DNA of 64,000 bases from the NCBI GenBank assembly GCA_947259985.1, contig CAMYOJ010000001.1, positions 90,699 to 154,698 of the forward strand, in the 5' to 3' direction. This document shows positions 13,901 to 22,683 of this stretch, in pieces. Position 1 is the first letter of the stretch. The number at the start of each line of letters is the position of its first letter. Below the pieces are notes generated by a model, which saw only the letters and a list, made by a program, of their open reading frames with translations, ran no database searches and was not told the DNA's origin. The DNA is from an uncultured Woeseiaceae bacterium. GTDB lineage: Bacteria > Pseudomonadota > Gammaproteobacteria > Steroidobacterales > Woeseiaceae. The translations under genes and the position numbers were made by a program.

Positions 13901-16899
13901 TTCAAAGTCAGCTCGACTGTCTGGTCGGGTTTGTGCTGGACCGAGACTTTCGACGATGCGATGGCGGGCGCGTAACCTTTCTCGGGCAACAGCATTGCGT
14001 AACCTGGCTGCAATGCGTCCATTGGCGGTTCTTTCTGTGACGACGGCAATCCCGCATCGCTGGCTTCGCTGTAATACCTCCTGCGCGTCTGCTCCGAACC
14101 CGGGATCGCACCAACCGTCGGTGTTTCCTTGGTGCCGCTCGACTCCTGGGTCACCTCCAGGAACGACGGTTTCTTGGGCCTTAGTCCGCTGATAACCAGT
14201 TCGACGCGTCGATTTTTCTGGCGCCCTGCTGCCGTCGAATTGTTCGCGACGGGGTCGTCAGGACCGCGGCCTTCGACCTGAATGTCTTCGACCGCGACGT
14301 CCAGCGCGTCAGCGATATAGAAAGCCGCCGACATGGCGCGAGCGCGTGACAGGACGTAGTTATCGGCGAACAGGTGTCGATTCGTCGGCTTGATGCGCTG
14401 ACTGTCGCTGTGGCCAATTGCCGAAAGCCGGATATTGCGAACACCGTCCCAGTCGCGAATCAGAGTATCGAGTTGCAGCTTGTCCTGCACTGACAATTCA
14501 TCGGAAAGAATCGCGAACTTGAGATCCAGTACGTAGCCGGCGTTTTCAACGACAGCCGGCTCGCGAATCATGCGCGTCTCAACGACTGGCGTTTTCTGCT
14601 GCGCCGCCATCGGCGTGTCGAACTTTGCAAGCGCCTTGGTAACGAGTTCGCCGTCGACGTCGTCATCGATCGTTGCGATAAAGCTGACCGTGCTCTTCCA
14701 GTTACCGAACTGACCATCGAGCGCCATGGACACGGACGGACCCATCAGGTGCGGCTCGCCGACCTCATTACCGTTCAACCTGAGCGAACCCGCCTGGTAC
14801 TGAACGCCCTTTGGCAGCACGACCATCAGACTGATGTTGTCGATTTCTACATTGCCGATGCCGTTCAGCGTGAGCTCGTAAGCCACCTGTTCCGTGCTGT
14901 CGGTGCCCGCGTTGCGCATCTCGATGTCGATGCGGCCTTCGGGCGGCGCTTTGCGGCGCAAGTAGAAATCGGCACGCTGCAAGCTGCCACGCGACAGCTT
15001 GACGAACTGCGAATCGGCGCTACCGGCGAACCCGGGCGTATCTTCGCAACCCATGACGTCGAAATACCCAGGAACCGTGAACGTGTCGAGCTGCGCCACA
15101 TGCGTTCCGGCCTCGACACCTTCGAAATGAAAACGTCCGCCCGCATCCGTGACCCCGAAACGTCCGTCTTCGAGATAGACGCGGATGTTCGCTACGCCCT
15201 GCTCCTCGCCAAAGCTCTCCTGGCTACAGTCACCCTCGATGACGCGGCCAATGATTGTGCCTGTCGTACGAAGCAGGTCTTCAGTCAGGCGAATCGTCAC
15301 AGAGGACTCGTTCGAAACGAGACCGCCTGATGCAAACGCGGTGGCCGTGTTGACGAGTTCGTCGTCACGTTGCCCACTGACAATCTCGACGACGTAGAAG
15401 ACCCTCGTGCTCGCGCCTGCGGCAAGCGCGTCGATCGTGAAATCGAGCGTCCGTAAATCGGGGCTTATGGCCGGGTCAGCCGCATCGCTACCGTCGATCG
15501 TCACCGAGCCAGGCACGAATCGCACGCCGGAAGGCAACTGGTCCACGAGCGAGATGTCGTTCGCGACCCCTGTTGTCGAGGCATTTTCGAGGAACAGCTC
15601 GTAACGAACGAAATCGCCAGGTGCTGCGACCGTCGTCATCGTCTGTTTCTGCAGGAACAGCGACGACGATACCGGGTCCAGCGGAATATCAATTGCGATC
15701 GAGAGGTCGCTTGTTTTGCTGAAGGCTGCGCCAAACGAAGCCGGGCTCAGCTGGTACGGTGCGCCCGGCAAGTTCTGCAGTTCCGCGATCGTGACTGATG
15801 ACGGCGCCGCGTACGCTGCGGGAGGCGTGACGACGAGTTGGTAGTCACCATTCGGGACGACCGGGAATCGGTATTCACCGGGCCCGAATACATAGCTGGT
15901 CCCTGAACTGTCGGTCACGGTCGACCCGCTGACAATCGCAGACGGGAACAGGCTAACGCCATCGTTGCCGTAGACCGTTGCCGGCAAACCCGTTACTGCG
16001 TCAACGATCTCGATCGTCGAGCCGCTGACCACAGTCCCGGTATTCGACTCGAATACGCGCTGTACCGGGTCGAGCTGAGCGGTCGTTTGCGTGATGTCAG
16101 CAGCATCCACGGGATCAACATAGTTGACGATTACCGATGACTGCGGCGCACCCTGCAGCACACAGTCGCCGGCGTTCGCAACACCTGACGCAATAGGGAC
16201 GTAGCCCGTGAAGATGCCTGTGTCCGGACCCGTCTCTGAGAGCTGGATGGTCTCGGTATCGCCGGTCGTATTGCTCGTAACGGTCACGGTCGCGTAGTCG
16301 ATCACCTGGTAATCGACGTTCTGGTCGCTATCGTCGAGACGGATAAACGCCGCTTCGCCGACATTGAACGCCGATGTCGCGCTGACGTCCTGAACCTGGG
16401 TCGGATTGATGGTGCCGCCGCCTATGACGCCCGGGTCGGCCAGGTTCACGAACGCACCGCCCTGGAAGCACGAGGAAGGTCCTACTGTTTCCTGGTAGGT
16501 CCCCGACGCGGCCGGCACGACTCTCGTGAACTCGATGCTTGCGGGGCTGCGAATAACCGCCGTGACAACCGATACTTCGTTACTCAGTTCGATTACAGGC
16601 TGGTTGTTGCGATCCAGGTACTCGAGCGAGGCCTGGTTGGAAATAACGGCTCCCGGCGGGGCGGCTGATGCCGGTCCCGCGACGAGAAATGACGCAAAAA
16701 GGGACAGCAAAAGTAAGCGAATCGGGGTATTGCAGGAACTCCAGACGTGCCTCGGGGGGAGCTTTTGCTCCCCCCGAGATTCGGCTTCAACACCCCCGCA
16801 CGGTCTGTCGCCAGGTGGCGCAGCGCCGCGTGCAACGAGACGCAGGCTGCTCAGATGAGCAGCCTGTCGTCGGGTTGGAGTGTGTCGTTCCGTGAACAC
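10930..16899 (-). CDS. Giant envelope protein: DUF11-like domains, internal OmpA-like domain and predicted C-terminal beta-barrel
   Basis: The 1,989-codon frame opens at a GTG at 16899. A hydrophobic signal peptide ends around residue 79 (FLVAGPASA-APPG). Visible order: beta-rich DUF11/Ig-like domains (about 85-410 and 411-540), a carboxypeptidase-regulatory/SdrB-like domain (about 548-650, ITGR-type start and VTDAGGRFHFEGV), another DUF11-like domain (655-780), an OmpA-like peptidoglycan-binding domain (about 785-905, AIGHSDSQ and GRQKNRRVEL), a low-complexity linker, an Ig-like region, and from about 1250 alternating aromatic/polar strands like an outer-membrane barrel. It is last in an operon with three secreted DUF11 proteins. 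The true start is uncertain because the first 60 codons contain two strong hairpins and have no family-like sequence. A surface or envelope-linking role is inferred. Confidence 0.85.
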   Translation of the reverse strand: MFTERHTPTRRQAAHLSSLRLVARGAAPPGDRPCGGVEAESRGEQKLPPRHVWSSCNTPIRLLLLSLFASFLVAGPASAAPPGAVISNQASLEYLDRNNQPVIELSNEVSVVTAVIRSPASIEFTRVVPAASGTYQETVGPSSCFQGGAFVNLADPGVIGGGTINPTQVQDVSATSAFNVGEAAFIRLDDSDQNVDYQVIDYATVTVTSNTTGDTETIQLSETGPDTGIFTGYVPIASGVANAGDCVLQGAPQSSVIVNYVDPVDAADITQTTAQLDPVQRVFESNTGTVVSGSTIEIVDAVTGLPATVYGNDGVSLFPSAIVSGSTVTDSSGTSYVFGPGEYRFPVVPNGDYQLVVTPPAAYAAPSSVTIAELQNLPGAPYQLSPASFGAAFSKTSDLSIAIDIPLDPVSSSLFLQKQTMTTVAAPGDFVRYELFLENASTTGVANDISLVDQLPSGVRFVPGSVTIDGSDAADPAISPDLRTLDFTIDALAAGASTRVFYVVEIVSGQRDDELVNTATAFASGGLVSNESSVTIRLTEDLLRTTGTIIGRVIEGDCSQESFGEEQGVANIRVYLEDGRFGVTDAGGRFHFEGVEAGTHVAQLDTFTVPGYFDVMGCEDTPGFAGSADSQFVKLSRGSLQRADFYLRRKAPPEGRIDIEMRNAGTDSTEQVAYELTLNGIGNVEIDNISLMVVLPKGVQYQAGSLRLNGNEVGEPHLMGPSVSMALDGQFGNWKSTVSFIATIDDDVDGELVTKALAKFDTPMAAQQKTPVVETRMIREPAVVENAGYVLDLKFAILSDELSVQDKLQLDTLIRDWDGVRNIRLSAIGHSDSQRIKPTNRHLFADNYVLSRARAMSAAFYIADALDVAVEDIQVEGRGPDDPVANNSTAAGRQKNRRVELVISGLRPKKPSFLEVTQESSGTKETPTVGAIPGSEQTRRRYYSEASDAGLPSSQKEPPMDALQPGYAMLLPEKGYAPAIASSKVSVQHKPDQTVELTLNGLPVSNLNFDGSVTNATETISISRWVGVDLVDGANELRAVIRNADGSKAKGIRRTIHFTGTPIRAEIVEELSELVADGKTYPVLALRLYDRSGEPSRTGVVGDYRVNAPYRSAWDEEHDRKNPLVETGDRSASYRIDADGIAYIELAPTTLTGEVTVVLPFANYREQEVRAWLSPAQRDWILVGFAEGTAGYNTLSDNVSAAEAAGNEDGYYDDGRVAFFAKGSIKGEYLLTLAYDSDRDRDRDRFETVVDPNAYYSLYADTSEQRYDAASQRKLYVKLERNQFYALFGDFDTGLSVTDLARYQRRFNGFKSEYRGENVGYSVFAAETDQSFNRDEIRGDGTSGLYQLSNAPIISNSDLVRIEVRDRFDSGVVLSSTNLARFLDYNLDTLDGTLYFKKPVPSRDLDFNPVYIVVEYESIAAETDDIVAGGRGSVRFAEDTVEIGVTRIDDATQGAEADLTGVDLRWQIDDQTLLKAEYVDTNATVGGVEQDGSAQSIELEHSSEDIDVRAFIREVDDGFGLGYQSAADRGIRRIGLDARARIGDQFTVEGEAGWQQNLQTDAIRNLARAQVRYDRDDFTARLGLSHAEDEFDDGETRTSDLAEIGVTQTVFDDQLKLRLSAMTEFSGEAENLDYPTRYVFGADYRLVEGIDAVAEYEEAEGKDLDASMTRIGVRATPWSRAQISSFLTNETTEFGPRLFANVGLIQGFQLNDNWIVDFGVDHTDTIIDSGARSFDTDRELPSGSRGEDFTAAYAGATYTSDYWTANGRIETRDSDTEDRVSLLMGWYRQPDRGHGLSAGLTMFQAENALGNDLTQANLRFGWAYRLADRKWSFLDRTDLVYDEATATGDEQRSWRLINNFNANRRISAATSLSLQYAFKYVRSEFDNDSYTGYTDLIGIDVRHGINDRWDVGAHTSVLHSWKSDVLDYGLGVDLGFNVAENIWLSLGYNVMGFEDDDFDQARYTAEGPFLRFSIKADQRLLKNIAGQRR
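16751..16778 (-). other. Perfect 12-bp stem, 4-base loop RNA hairpin
   Basis: CTCGGGGGGAGC and GCTCCCCCCGAG are exact complements around a 4-base loop (AAAA in the leftward transcript). There is no T-run after it in either direction, so it is not a standard terminator. It lies about 20 codons before the signal-peptide core of the giant gene, where it could stabilise, process or gate its mRNA. Confidence 0.7.
16843..16866 (-). other. Perfect 11-bp inverted repeat near the 5' end of the giant gene
   Basis: CAGGCTGCTCA and TGAGCAGCCTG surround 2 bases, giving a hairpin of 10 pairs with a 4-base loop. It stands 56-79 bases after the preceding DUF11 gene and is the second structured element in the same leader. 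No T-run follows. Confidence 0.6.
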
Positions 16900-16921
16900 C
16901 GTGATGCGTACCTTCCAGCCC

Positions 16922-18022
16922 TTACGGCGTCGGGTCAGGATCCGGTATCGTGACCTGATACGTAAGCGTCAACGTCGTGTTGCCAGCTACGGTAATACTG
17001 GGCACCAGATCGGCAGCGCCTACCGTAATGTCCTGACCGACGAGGTCACATCCGTCACCATCACCGTTTATTTCGACGTCGCATGGCAGCGTCGTACCGT
17101 CGTTGTCTACATCGATGTCGTTACCGCTGTAAGCGGCGACATTGAGGTTGAGGACAACGTCTGTATCGATCGCGTCGTCAATAATCACGGCGTCCGCATC
17201 GGTCGCGCTGCTGTTGACGATCGTGATCGTGTACTCGACGATCGCGCCCGGTATCGGCAAGCCGCTACCGAGGTCACCCGCGATTACGTTGTAAGCCTTG
17301 GTTACCGCCAGGTCGGCACTTGCGACCACCCAGCCATCGATGTCGAACTGCACACCGTCACCACCGGCACCGTCTTCCGCAAACACGTTCTCGATACCGA
17401 GGTCGGTGTTCGCGGCTTCAACCAGCGCCGCGCCTTCGCCAACCGTATTCGGCTCCGCGGCCGTAGCGTCGAGCTGCACGCCCGCGACTTCGCCGTTCAG
17501 CATCGTCAGCGCCGCATCGCCGAACACGCGAATACGTATCGAGTCGTCCGCGGCCAGTTCGTCAACGAATTGCGGCCCGAGACGTACGGGATCCGGGTCG
17601 CCGTTAGCCAACGAGTTCGCACTGACGGCATAGTCGACAGCCCCCATGTTCGCGTCATCGGTCCCGGTTCGAACCGCGCCACCGACCAGCTCTGTCAGCA
17701 ACAGATTGAAATCCAGCGGGGAGTTCGAATCATTGGTCAGCATGAAGTCGAAAAAGGCGTCGTTCTGTCCCGGCGTAACCGGAACGAGCGCGCCGCCCAT
17801 GGCGGTCAAGTCGAAGTCGACACGCCGATCAACAACGAAGCTCACGGTAGCGGTCAGGTCTGTCTGATCGACACCGCTCACGTCATAGTCGACACTAACG
17901 GTATTGTCGACTTGCGTCCCAGCCGCGGTACCGATAGCCATTGCCTGCTGTCCGAACAGCAAAGCGGTGGCCACCGCGGCAAGCCTGAGTGTCAGGCTTA
18001 TCTTTCCATCTACAAGTTTCAT
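16922..18022 (-). CDS. Secreted DUF11-type repeat protein
   Basis: The 366-residue product starts at the ATG at 18022, which follows AAGGAG by 7 bases; a reading from 18040 adds six residues without a ribosome site. It has a signal peptide ending ALLFGQQAMA, then GTAAGTQVDNTVSVDYDVSGV, a segment also seen in the protein at 18644-19657 (AGTAVGTQIQNTALVNYDVAG). The C-terminal half (about 240-366) is a DUF11 domain: DLAVTKAYNV, PGAIVEYTITIVNSSATDADAVIIDDAI, and a closing ITVAGNTTLTLTYQVTIPDPDP. The protein is acidic, has few cysteines and shows no anchor. No enzyme motif is visible; I infer a structural or surface role. Confidence 0.8.
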   Translation of the reverse strand: MKLVDGKISLTLRLAAVATALLFGQQAMAIGTAAGTQVDNTVSVDYDVSGVDQTDLTATVSFVVDRRVDFDLTAMGGALVPVTPGQNDAFFDFMLTNDSNSPLDFNLLLTELVGGAVRTGTDDANMGAVDYAVSANSLANGDPDPVRLGPQFVDELAADDSIRIRVFGDAALTMLNGEVAGVQLDATAAEPNTVGEGAALVEAANTDLGIENVFAEDGAGGDGVQFDIDGWVVASADLAVTKAYNVIAGDLGSGLPIPGAIVEYTITIVNSSATDADAVIIDDAIDTDVVLNLNVAAYSGNDIDVDNDGTTLPCDVEINGDGDGCDLVGQDITVGAADLVPSITVAGNTTLTLTYQVTIPDPDPTP

Positions 18023-18081
18023 CACGGTACTCCTTACCATTTACATGAACCGGCATTGCGCCGGGCAGGTGAGTTCAAACC

Positions 18082-18107
18082 ACAAAACGGTACCTGCGAC
18101 CCGTTTT
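18082..18107 (-). other. Inverted repeat in the spacer between two DUF11 genes
   Basis: CAAAACGG and CCGTTTTG are exact complements around a 10-base loop. With the hairpin at 18116-18145 it makes a double-structured spacer inside the operon. Confidence 0.5.
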
Positions 18108-18115
18108 GCCCAAGC

Positions 18116-18145
18116 GAAGGCTTGCGATCGAAATCGCAAGTCTTC
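18116..18145 (-). other. Intercistronic hairpin with UUCG loop
   Basis: In the leftward transcript CTTGCGAT and ATCGCAAG pair around a UUCG tetraloop, extended by five more pairs (one G-U). It begins at the stop codon of the small DUF11 gene (18144-18146). No T-run follows, so it looks like an mRNA-stability or processing element rather than a terminator. Confidence 0.65.
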
Positions 18146-18614
18146 ATTCCAAAACTGCTGCGAAGCGCGCCGTGCCCTGGGCGCCGGCTGCGAGATCGTT
18201 CTGCATGACCCAACGGACATGCGTGAAGTCGGCGGCTGTCGCTTTACGAACATCGCCATCCTCGGTGACGTTGAGTTCGGCTGCCGGCGCGAATGTCGCT
18301 CCACCGTCGATCGAAAATTCGATTTCCATTCCGGGCCCGAACGCCGAACCGTCGACATACATGAGGTCGGCCGCAATCGGGTTTGTGATCACGACGTTGT
18401 CGGCGGGCTCGTCGCTGACGTTCGTAAACGTAATCGTGTAGAAGACGCTCTCGCCCGGTACGACGACGTCGGCCGGTACGAGCCTTGTCTCAGACTCCCC
18501 TGCCTCGTTCACGATCACCTCCTGTTTGTGCACGGTGGTCTGCACGTCGAGGTGGGCCTGGGCCTGCGCTGCGGCGGCGGCCAGTATCAATAAGATGCTC
18601 GTTAGAATTTTCAT
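18144..18614 (-). CDS. Small secreted DUF11-type protein
   Basis: The 156-residue product starts at the ATG at 18614, preceded by GAGGAG at 5-6 bases; the longer reading from 18647 lacks such a site. It has a signal peptide (MKILTSILLILAAAAAQAQA), then one DUF11 domain: ESVFYTITFTNVSDEPADNVVITNPIAADLMYVDGSAFGPG is the typical conserved-repeat strand pattern. It is the shortest of the three secreted proteins and lies between the other two, with a 29-base spacer from the upstream gene and a hairpin after its stop. No cysteines or sorting signal are visible. Confidence 0.8.
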   Translation of the reverse strand: MKILTSILLILAAAAAQAQAHLDVQTTVHKQEVIVNEAGESETRLVPADVVVPGESVFYTITFTNVSDEPADNVVITNPIAADLMYVDGSAFGPGMEIEFSIDGGATFAPAAELNVTEDGDVRKATAADFTHVRWVMQNDLAAGAQGTARFAAVLE

Positions 18615-18643
18615 AAATGCTCCTCGCTCTGTTCGCTCAATGC

Positions 18644-19657
18644 TCAATCGATGGTTACCTGGAATTCGATGCTTTGCGGTCCCATCGCCTGGGTCAGGTC
18701 ACCCAGGCGAACGACGATGGTCGGCACGACAGTCGTGTCGTATTCGCCGGCGTCGCCGTCGGTCGCATCGGATATGGAAGCGCCATTCAGCAGGATGCTG
18801 TTCGGCACGAATGTAGTTAGCGCTGGAATCGCGTCCTGCACGGTACTGGCCGTGGCCGTACCGGCACTCGCTACGCTTACGGTAATTGTGTAGGTCAGCG
18901 TGGCGCCCGGAATGGGTTCATTGCCACCAAACGGATCGTTCACGACCTGCGCCTTGTTGACGTTTACGAGCACGTCGGAGACGAGATACTCGCCAGTAAC
19001 CAGGGCAACGCCACCCGTCGCACCCAGCATGGCGTTGACTCCGCCGTCGCCCTGGTTGGCGTATACGGTTCCTGGTGCACCGCTGCCCGTAGCCGACGTC
19101 GCGGTTAGCTGACTGAGGCCGGTATCGCCATTCGCGACGGCCAGGGGAATGTCGTTGACGATGAAGATGCTGACCGATTCGTCGGCAGCGAGATCCGGGT
19201 CGTTGAGCCCGGGCGTGTAGGCCACGTCGCCTGCATTGAAGTCGCCGCTACCATCGGTATCGAAATAGATCGAGGGCACCGCCGGAACCGGGTCGAAATT
19301 GTCTCCGGAAATGACGCTATCCATCGACAGGGCAAACGTCTCGCTGCCGTTACCTGTATTGGTGACCGAGAACAGCAATGCTTGCGCCGCGTCACCAGGC
19401 GAAACAAGTACCTGGGCACTTTGCAGCGTAACCGTCACGTTGATGCGTTCGGCGACGGTGATCGTGGTGGTGTTCGATTGCAGCGTCAGCGGCGTGCCGG
19501 CTACATCGTAGTTAACCAGCGCGGTGTTCTGGATTTGGGTTCCAACGGCCGTGCCGGCGGCGCCGGCAGGCATGCTGAGCATGCAACAAACACACAACAG
19601 AGAGGCGCGCCGCATCCATGCGAATGCCGGCGCAAAGCGCAAGCTTGCCGTTTCCAA
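18644..19657 (-). CDS. Secreted DUF11-type protein, first gene of the operon
   Basis: The 337-residue product is read from a TTG at 19657 because AAGGAA lies about 9 bases upstream; the ATG at 19615 (MRRASLLCVCC) is an alternative with no ribosome site. A signal peptide ends near MLSMPAGA. The first half carries an Ig-like region with an EF-hand-like acidic stretch (YFDTDGSGDFNAGDV) that could bind calcium. The C-terminal third is DUF11 (PGATLTYTITVSVASAGTATASTVQDAIPALTTFVPNSILLNG). The N-terminal motif is shared with the protein at 16922-18022, pointing to duplication. The 252-base upstream spacer holds no clear sigma54 or sigma28 site. Confidence 0.8.
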   Translation of the reverse strand: METASLRFAPAFAWMRRASLLCVCCMLSMPAGAAGTAVGTQIQNTALVNYDVAGTPLTLQSNTTTITVAERINVTVTLQSAQVLVSPGDAAQALLFSVTNTGNGSETFALSMDSVISGDNFDPVPAVPSIYFDTDGSGDFNAGDVAYTPGLNDPDLAADESVSIFIVNDIPLAVANGDTGLSQLTATSATGSGAPGTVYANQGDGGVNAMLGATGGVALVTGEYLVSDVLVNVNKAQVVNDPFGGNEPIPGATLTYTITVSVASAGTATASTVQDAIPALTTFVPNSILLNGASISDATDGDAGEYDTTVVPTIVVRLGDLTQAMGPQSIEFQVTID

Positions 19658-19909
19658 GGTTCATTCCTTTCAGGGCAACGTGTTGGCGCGTTGCCTGGCA
19701 CCTGCTCGCTATCATTGCGAGACAGGGCCAACTGTCTTGGAAACGGCATCGGCGCGCACGGATTTCGCCGATTATGTCTTCAAACTGTGAACGGTCTCAC
19801 ACTAATGCCGTGAAGCCGCTCACAGTGGCGCGGCCTTTTGCTTCGCGGGTTTCGAGCAGGTGCCGATGCGGCATCGATGGGCAATATGTCAGATGAAAAA
19901 GGGACGAAC

Positions 19910-22285
19910 TCAGTGCGGCCTGGCTATCGATAACTTTTTCATTTTCGAACGCAGCGTGCTGGGCGGGATACCCAGTTTCGCCGCGGCACCGGAGTCGCCC
20001 GAAATCTTCCAGTTGGCATCTTCGAGAACGGCAACGATATGCTCGCGCTCAACGAGTTTGAGATCCGATACCGTACTTTCGGCTTCGTGCGTTTGCCCAG
20101 CCTGGGTGACTAGCGGCTCGGCGAGATCAAGCACGGGTCCGCTCGACGAAATCAACGCGCGCTGCACGATTCCTTCGAGTTCACGGACGTTGCCCGGCCA
20201 CGAATAATTCCTCAATTGACTCATCATTTCGGCAGAGATTTCCGACACATCGCGACCGAGTCGCGGCGCGTGCGTCTTCACGAAATGCTCTGCCAGCAAC
20301 TGAATATCGTCGCCGCGATCGCGTAACGCCGGTATCTCGATGGGAAACGTATTGATTCGGTAATACAGGTCGGAACGGAATTCGCCGGCCTGTACGGACT
20401 CGGCCAGGTTTCGATTCGTTGCGACAACGAGACGTACGTCGACTTTGATGGTCTTGCTGCCGCCGAGGCGATCGAATTCACCTTCCTGCAGTACTCGCAG
20501 CAATTTGGCCTGCAATTCAACCGGGATTTCGCCAATTTCATCAAGGAACAATGTACTGCCATCGGCGAGATCGAAGCGTCCGCGCTTGCTGCTGTCGGCA
20601 CCAGTGAAAGCGCCTCTCTCATGACCAAACAATTCACTTTCGATCAGGTTTGCGGGGAGCGCTGCGCAGTTCACCTTCACAAGCGGCCTGTCGCAGCGAT
20701 CGCTGAGTTCATGGATCGCGCGCGCGACGAGTTCCTTACCCGTGCCGGTCTCCCCGTGAATCAGGACAGGCGTCTTGGTCGGCGCGACCTGCTCCACCAG
20801 CTGGAGGCTGCGCAATACCACGTCGCTCTGGCCGACGATGTCGTCAAAGCCGTGTGTAAGTTCGATTTCCTGGCGGAGATAGACGTTTTCCGCTTCGAGA
20901 CGCTCGGTCGCCTGCCCGAGTTTCACCATCGTCTCTTTGAGTGCGATTCGCGATTTCAAGCGCAGCACGAAGTTGGCGAACAGTTCGGCGAAGACGGTCA
21001 GGTCGTCCACATCCTGATCGCTCCAGTCTTGCTGTTCCTTCAGGCGACCGGAACTCAGTCCGCCGAGGGCTTGACCGCTAACCACCATCGGAATTATCAG
21101 CAGCGACTTCAGATCGAATTTCTCGAGACTGGCACGGTCGACGCGATACTTGTCCGGGAGATTAGCGACATCGTCGATACGAACTGGCCTGAAGGCTCTG
21201 AGATGCATCGCGAACTCCGGAAACTGGCTCATGGACACCGGTGCGACTTCGGAGTTATCGGAACTCCAGGAATACGCGACTGCCGCGACATTGGTGCTTT
21301 CGTCGATCCAGAAGATGGTCGACCGGTCTGTACCGATAAACTCGCAGATCGACCGCATGCAGTTCTGAATTGTTCTATCGGCTTCTTCATCCGCCGTTTT
21401 GACGAGTTGCGAGGAGACGCTTGCAACCAGCGCCTGGTACTCGCGCCGCCTGGACAACGCGGCCTTGGTTTGACGCAGATCCAGGATGTTATTTTCGACG
21501 GCCCACATGCGATGCAACAAACCGTCCCTCACGACGCCTACCGTGTTGATACGAACGGCGCGATCCTCGCCGGCAGGCGTCTTGTAATTGAGTTCGTAAC
21601 CCTCAACGCGATAGTCGCCCTCGATGAAAGCCCTGAAGTAGGCTTCGTGTGCCTCGGTGTCCCTGGAGCTATCCAGGTAACCGAACAGACTGCCAATCAC
21701 CTCCGACGGGTCATCAGCATCGAGATCGCGTGCAAAATTGACATTGCAGTCCTGCAGCACGGCATAGTAACTACGGTCGATCTGATCCCGGACGGGCAGG
21801 TCAATTGGAACCGGCGGGTCGAATCGGTAGCAGTAAACAGAGTTCGACGTGCTATCGAACAAATAGCGGAAGCGCTCTTCCGCCTGGTACTCGAAGAATT
21901 TCGAAACTTCGAGTTCGCGACGCGTATCAACGAACTTGTCTTCGACTGTCTTGCGATGCTGCACGGCTATGAGAAAACCAACGGCGATCATGACTACGCC
22001 GACGTTGGACGCCAGCCACTGGATGCGCCGCAGTGCCAGTCCGCTGGTTTGCACGACTTCGCCCTGCGATGCCAATGACGGCATGAGCCAGATGAAGAAG
22101 TGCCCACCGAAAGCAACCAGCACGGCCAGCACCACACCCGTGACAATGAGCGCCAGGCTGGACGCCGGCATCAGTCGGGTATTGAGGAAGCCCTTGGCAG
22201 CCGCGTAAACCAGCAGCCCAATGACCAGCAGAATGACGGCAAGTTCGGAGACGGCAATAAATTCAAAGGTGCTGACATCAGGCAC
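19910..22285 (-). CDS. Membrane-anchored PAS/GAF sigma54-dependent activator
   Basis: I start at the GTG at 22285 (GGAG 8 bases upstream), giving 791 residues. Order: three hydrophobic segments in the first 115 residues, a short coiled stretch, a PAS-like domain (about 130-270), a GAF domain (about 290-450), a coiled linker, an AAA+ domain (about 480-710) with GETGTGKE Walker A, GAFTGA sigma54-contact loop and LFLDEIGEI Walker B, and a C-terminal Fis-type helix-turn-helix ([19 protein letters not shown]). No receiver domain is present, so the signal is probably sensed by PAS/GAF or in the membrane. It sits between the DUF11 operon and a divergent sigma54 promoter and is the obvious candidate activator of one or both. 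Confidence 0.9.
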   Translation of the reverse strand: MPDVSTFEFIAVSELAVILLVIGLLVYAAAKGFLNTRLMPASSLALIVTGVVLAVLVAFGGHFFIWLMPSLASQGEVVQTSGLALRRIQWLASNVGVVMIAVGFLIAVQHRKTVEDKFVDTRRELEVSKFFEYQAEERFRYLFDSTSNSVYCYRFDPPVPIDLPVRDQIDRSYYAVLQDCNVNFARDLDADDPSEVIGSLFGYLDSSRDTEAHEAYFRAFIEGDYRVEGYELNYKTPAGEDRAVRINTVGVVRDGLLHRMWAVENNILDLRQTKAALSRRREYQALVASVSSQLVKTADEEADRTIQNCMRSICEFIGTDRSTIFWIDESTNVAAVAYSWSSDNSEVAPVSMSQFPEFAMHLRAFRPVRIDDVANLPDKYRVDRASLEKFDLKSLLIIPMVVSGQALGGLSSGRLKEQQDWSDQDVDDLTVFAELFANFVLRLKSRIALKETMVKLGQATERLEAENVYLRQEIELTHGFDDIVGQSDVVLRSLQLVEQVAPTKTPVLIHGETGTGKELVARAIHELSDRCDRPLVKVNCAALPANLIESELFGHERGAFTGADSSKRGRFDLADGSTLFLDEIGEIPVELQAKLLRVLQEGEFDRLGGSKTIKVDVRLVVATNRNLAESVQAGEFRSDLYYRINTFPIEIPALRDRGDDIQLLAEHFVKTHAPRLGRDVSEISAEMMSQLRNYSWPGNVRELEGIVQRALISSSGPVLDLAEPLVTQAGQTHEAESTVSDLKLVEREHIVAVLEDANWKISGDSGAAAKLGIPPSTLRSKMKKLSIARPH

Positions 22286-22435
22286 GGCACGACTCCGCAG
22301 GACGGGTCGCCGTGACCCGCAGTGGCTCCAACCGCGTAACAAGCAATGCCGTCCTGTTGGGGGCCGACCAGTCGCTCATCTCAGTCGTTTTGTCCGTGTA
22401 GTGCTTCAAAGCCTTGGTTGACAAAGCTTTTACCA

Positions 22436-22487
22436 TTGTCGCGACGCGAAAGTCACGATATTTCGCGACTTTGTCGAAATGTCGCGG
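22436..22487 (+). promoter_or_regulatory. Cluster of TCGCGA/TCGCGG half-sites, candidate enhancer for a sigma54 activator
   Basis: TTGTCGCGAC, TTTCGCGACTTTGTCG and TGTCGCGG occur within 52 bases, partly as inverted repeats, 100-150 bases upstream of the sigma54 promoter at 22587. That is the usual enhancer distance. Binding by the neighbouring activator is inferred. The rest of 22286-22683 is AT-rich and holds no gene. Confidence 0.45.
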
Positions 22488-22586
22488 TTTACTGACAAAT
22501 TTACTTTTTTCTCTTCCAACTCAATAACTTACGTAAGCATCTGATTTATATAGATATTACGCAAAACAACAGTACTTTCGTTCAAC

Positions 22587-22603
22587 TTGGCACAGTTTCT
22601 GCA
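22587..22603 (+). promoter_or_regulatory. Sigma54 promoter of the receiver-HDOD operon
   Basis: TTGGCACAGTTTCTGCA has the invariant GG and GC separated by 10 bases and matches the consensus at nearly every position. Transcription should start near 22614, about 70 bases before the first gene. Confidence 0.9.
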
Positions 22604-22683
22604 CTATATGGTTCCGAGAGCGCATATTTCAGGTTTTTGACGGTGTCGCGCCCTCGCAAACTCGATTTCGAAAGGAGATTGAC

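Noticed and set aside
16880..18208. 442-codon plus-strand open frame opposite the DUF11 genes
   Set aside because: It covers two coding genes and their hairpin spacers in antisense; rich in Arg/Val/Asp from reversed codons.
19725..19745. Possible sigma54 promoter (TGGCCC...TCGCA, minus strand) before the DUF11 operon
   Set aside because: GG and GC are 9 rather than 10 bases apart, which sigma54 does not tolerate well.
20621..22078. Long plus-strand open frame (485 codons) opposite the sigma54 activator gene
   Set aside because: It is the antisense shadow of a well-supported gene, has no domain-like sequence, and its composition follows third-position bias of the minus-strand gene.
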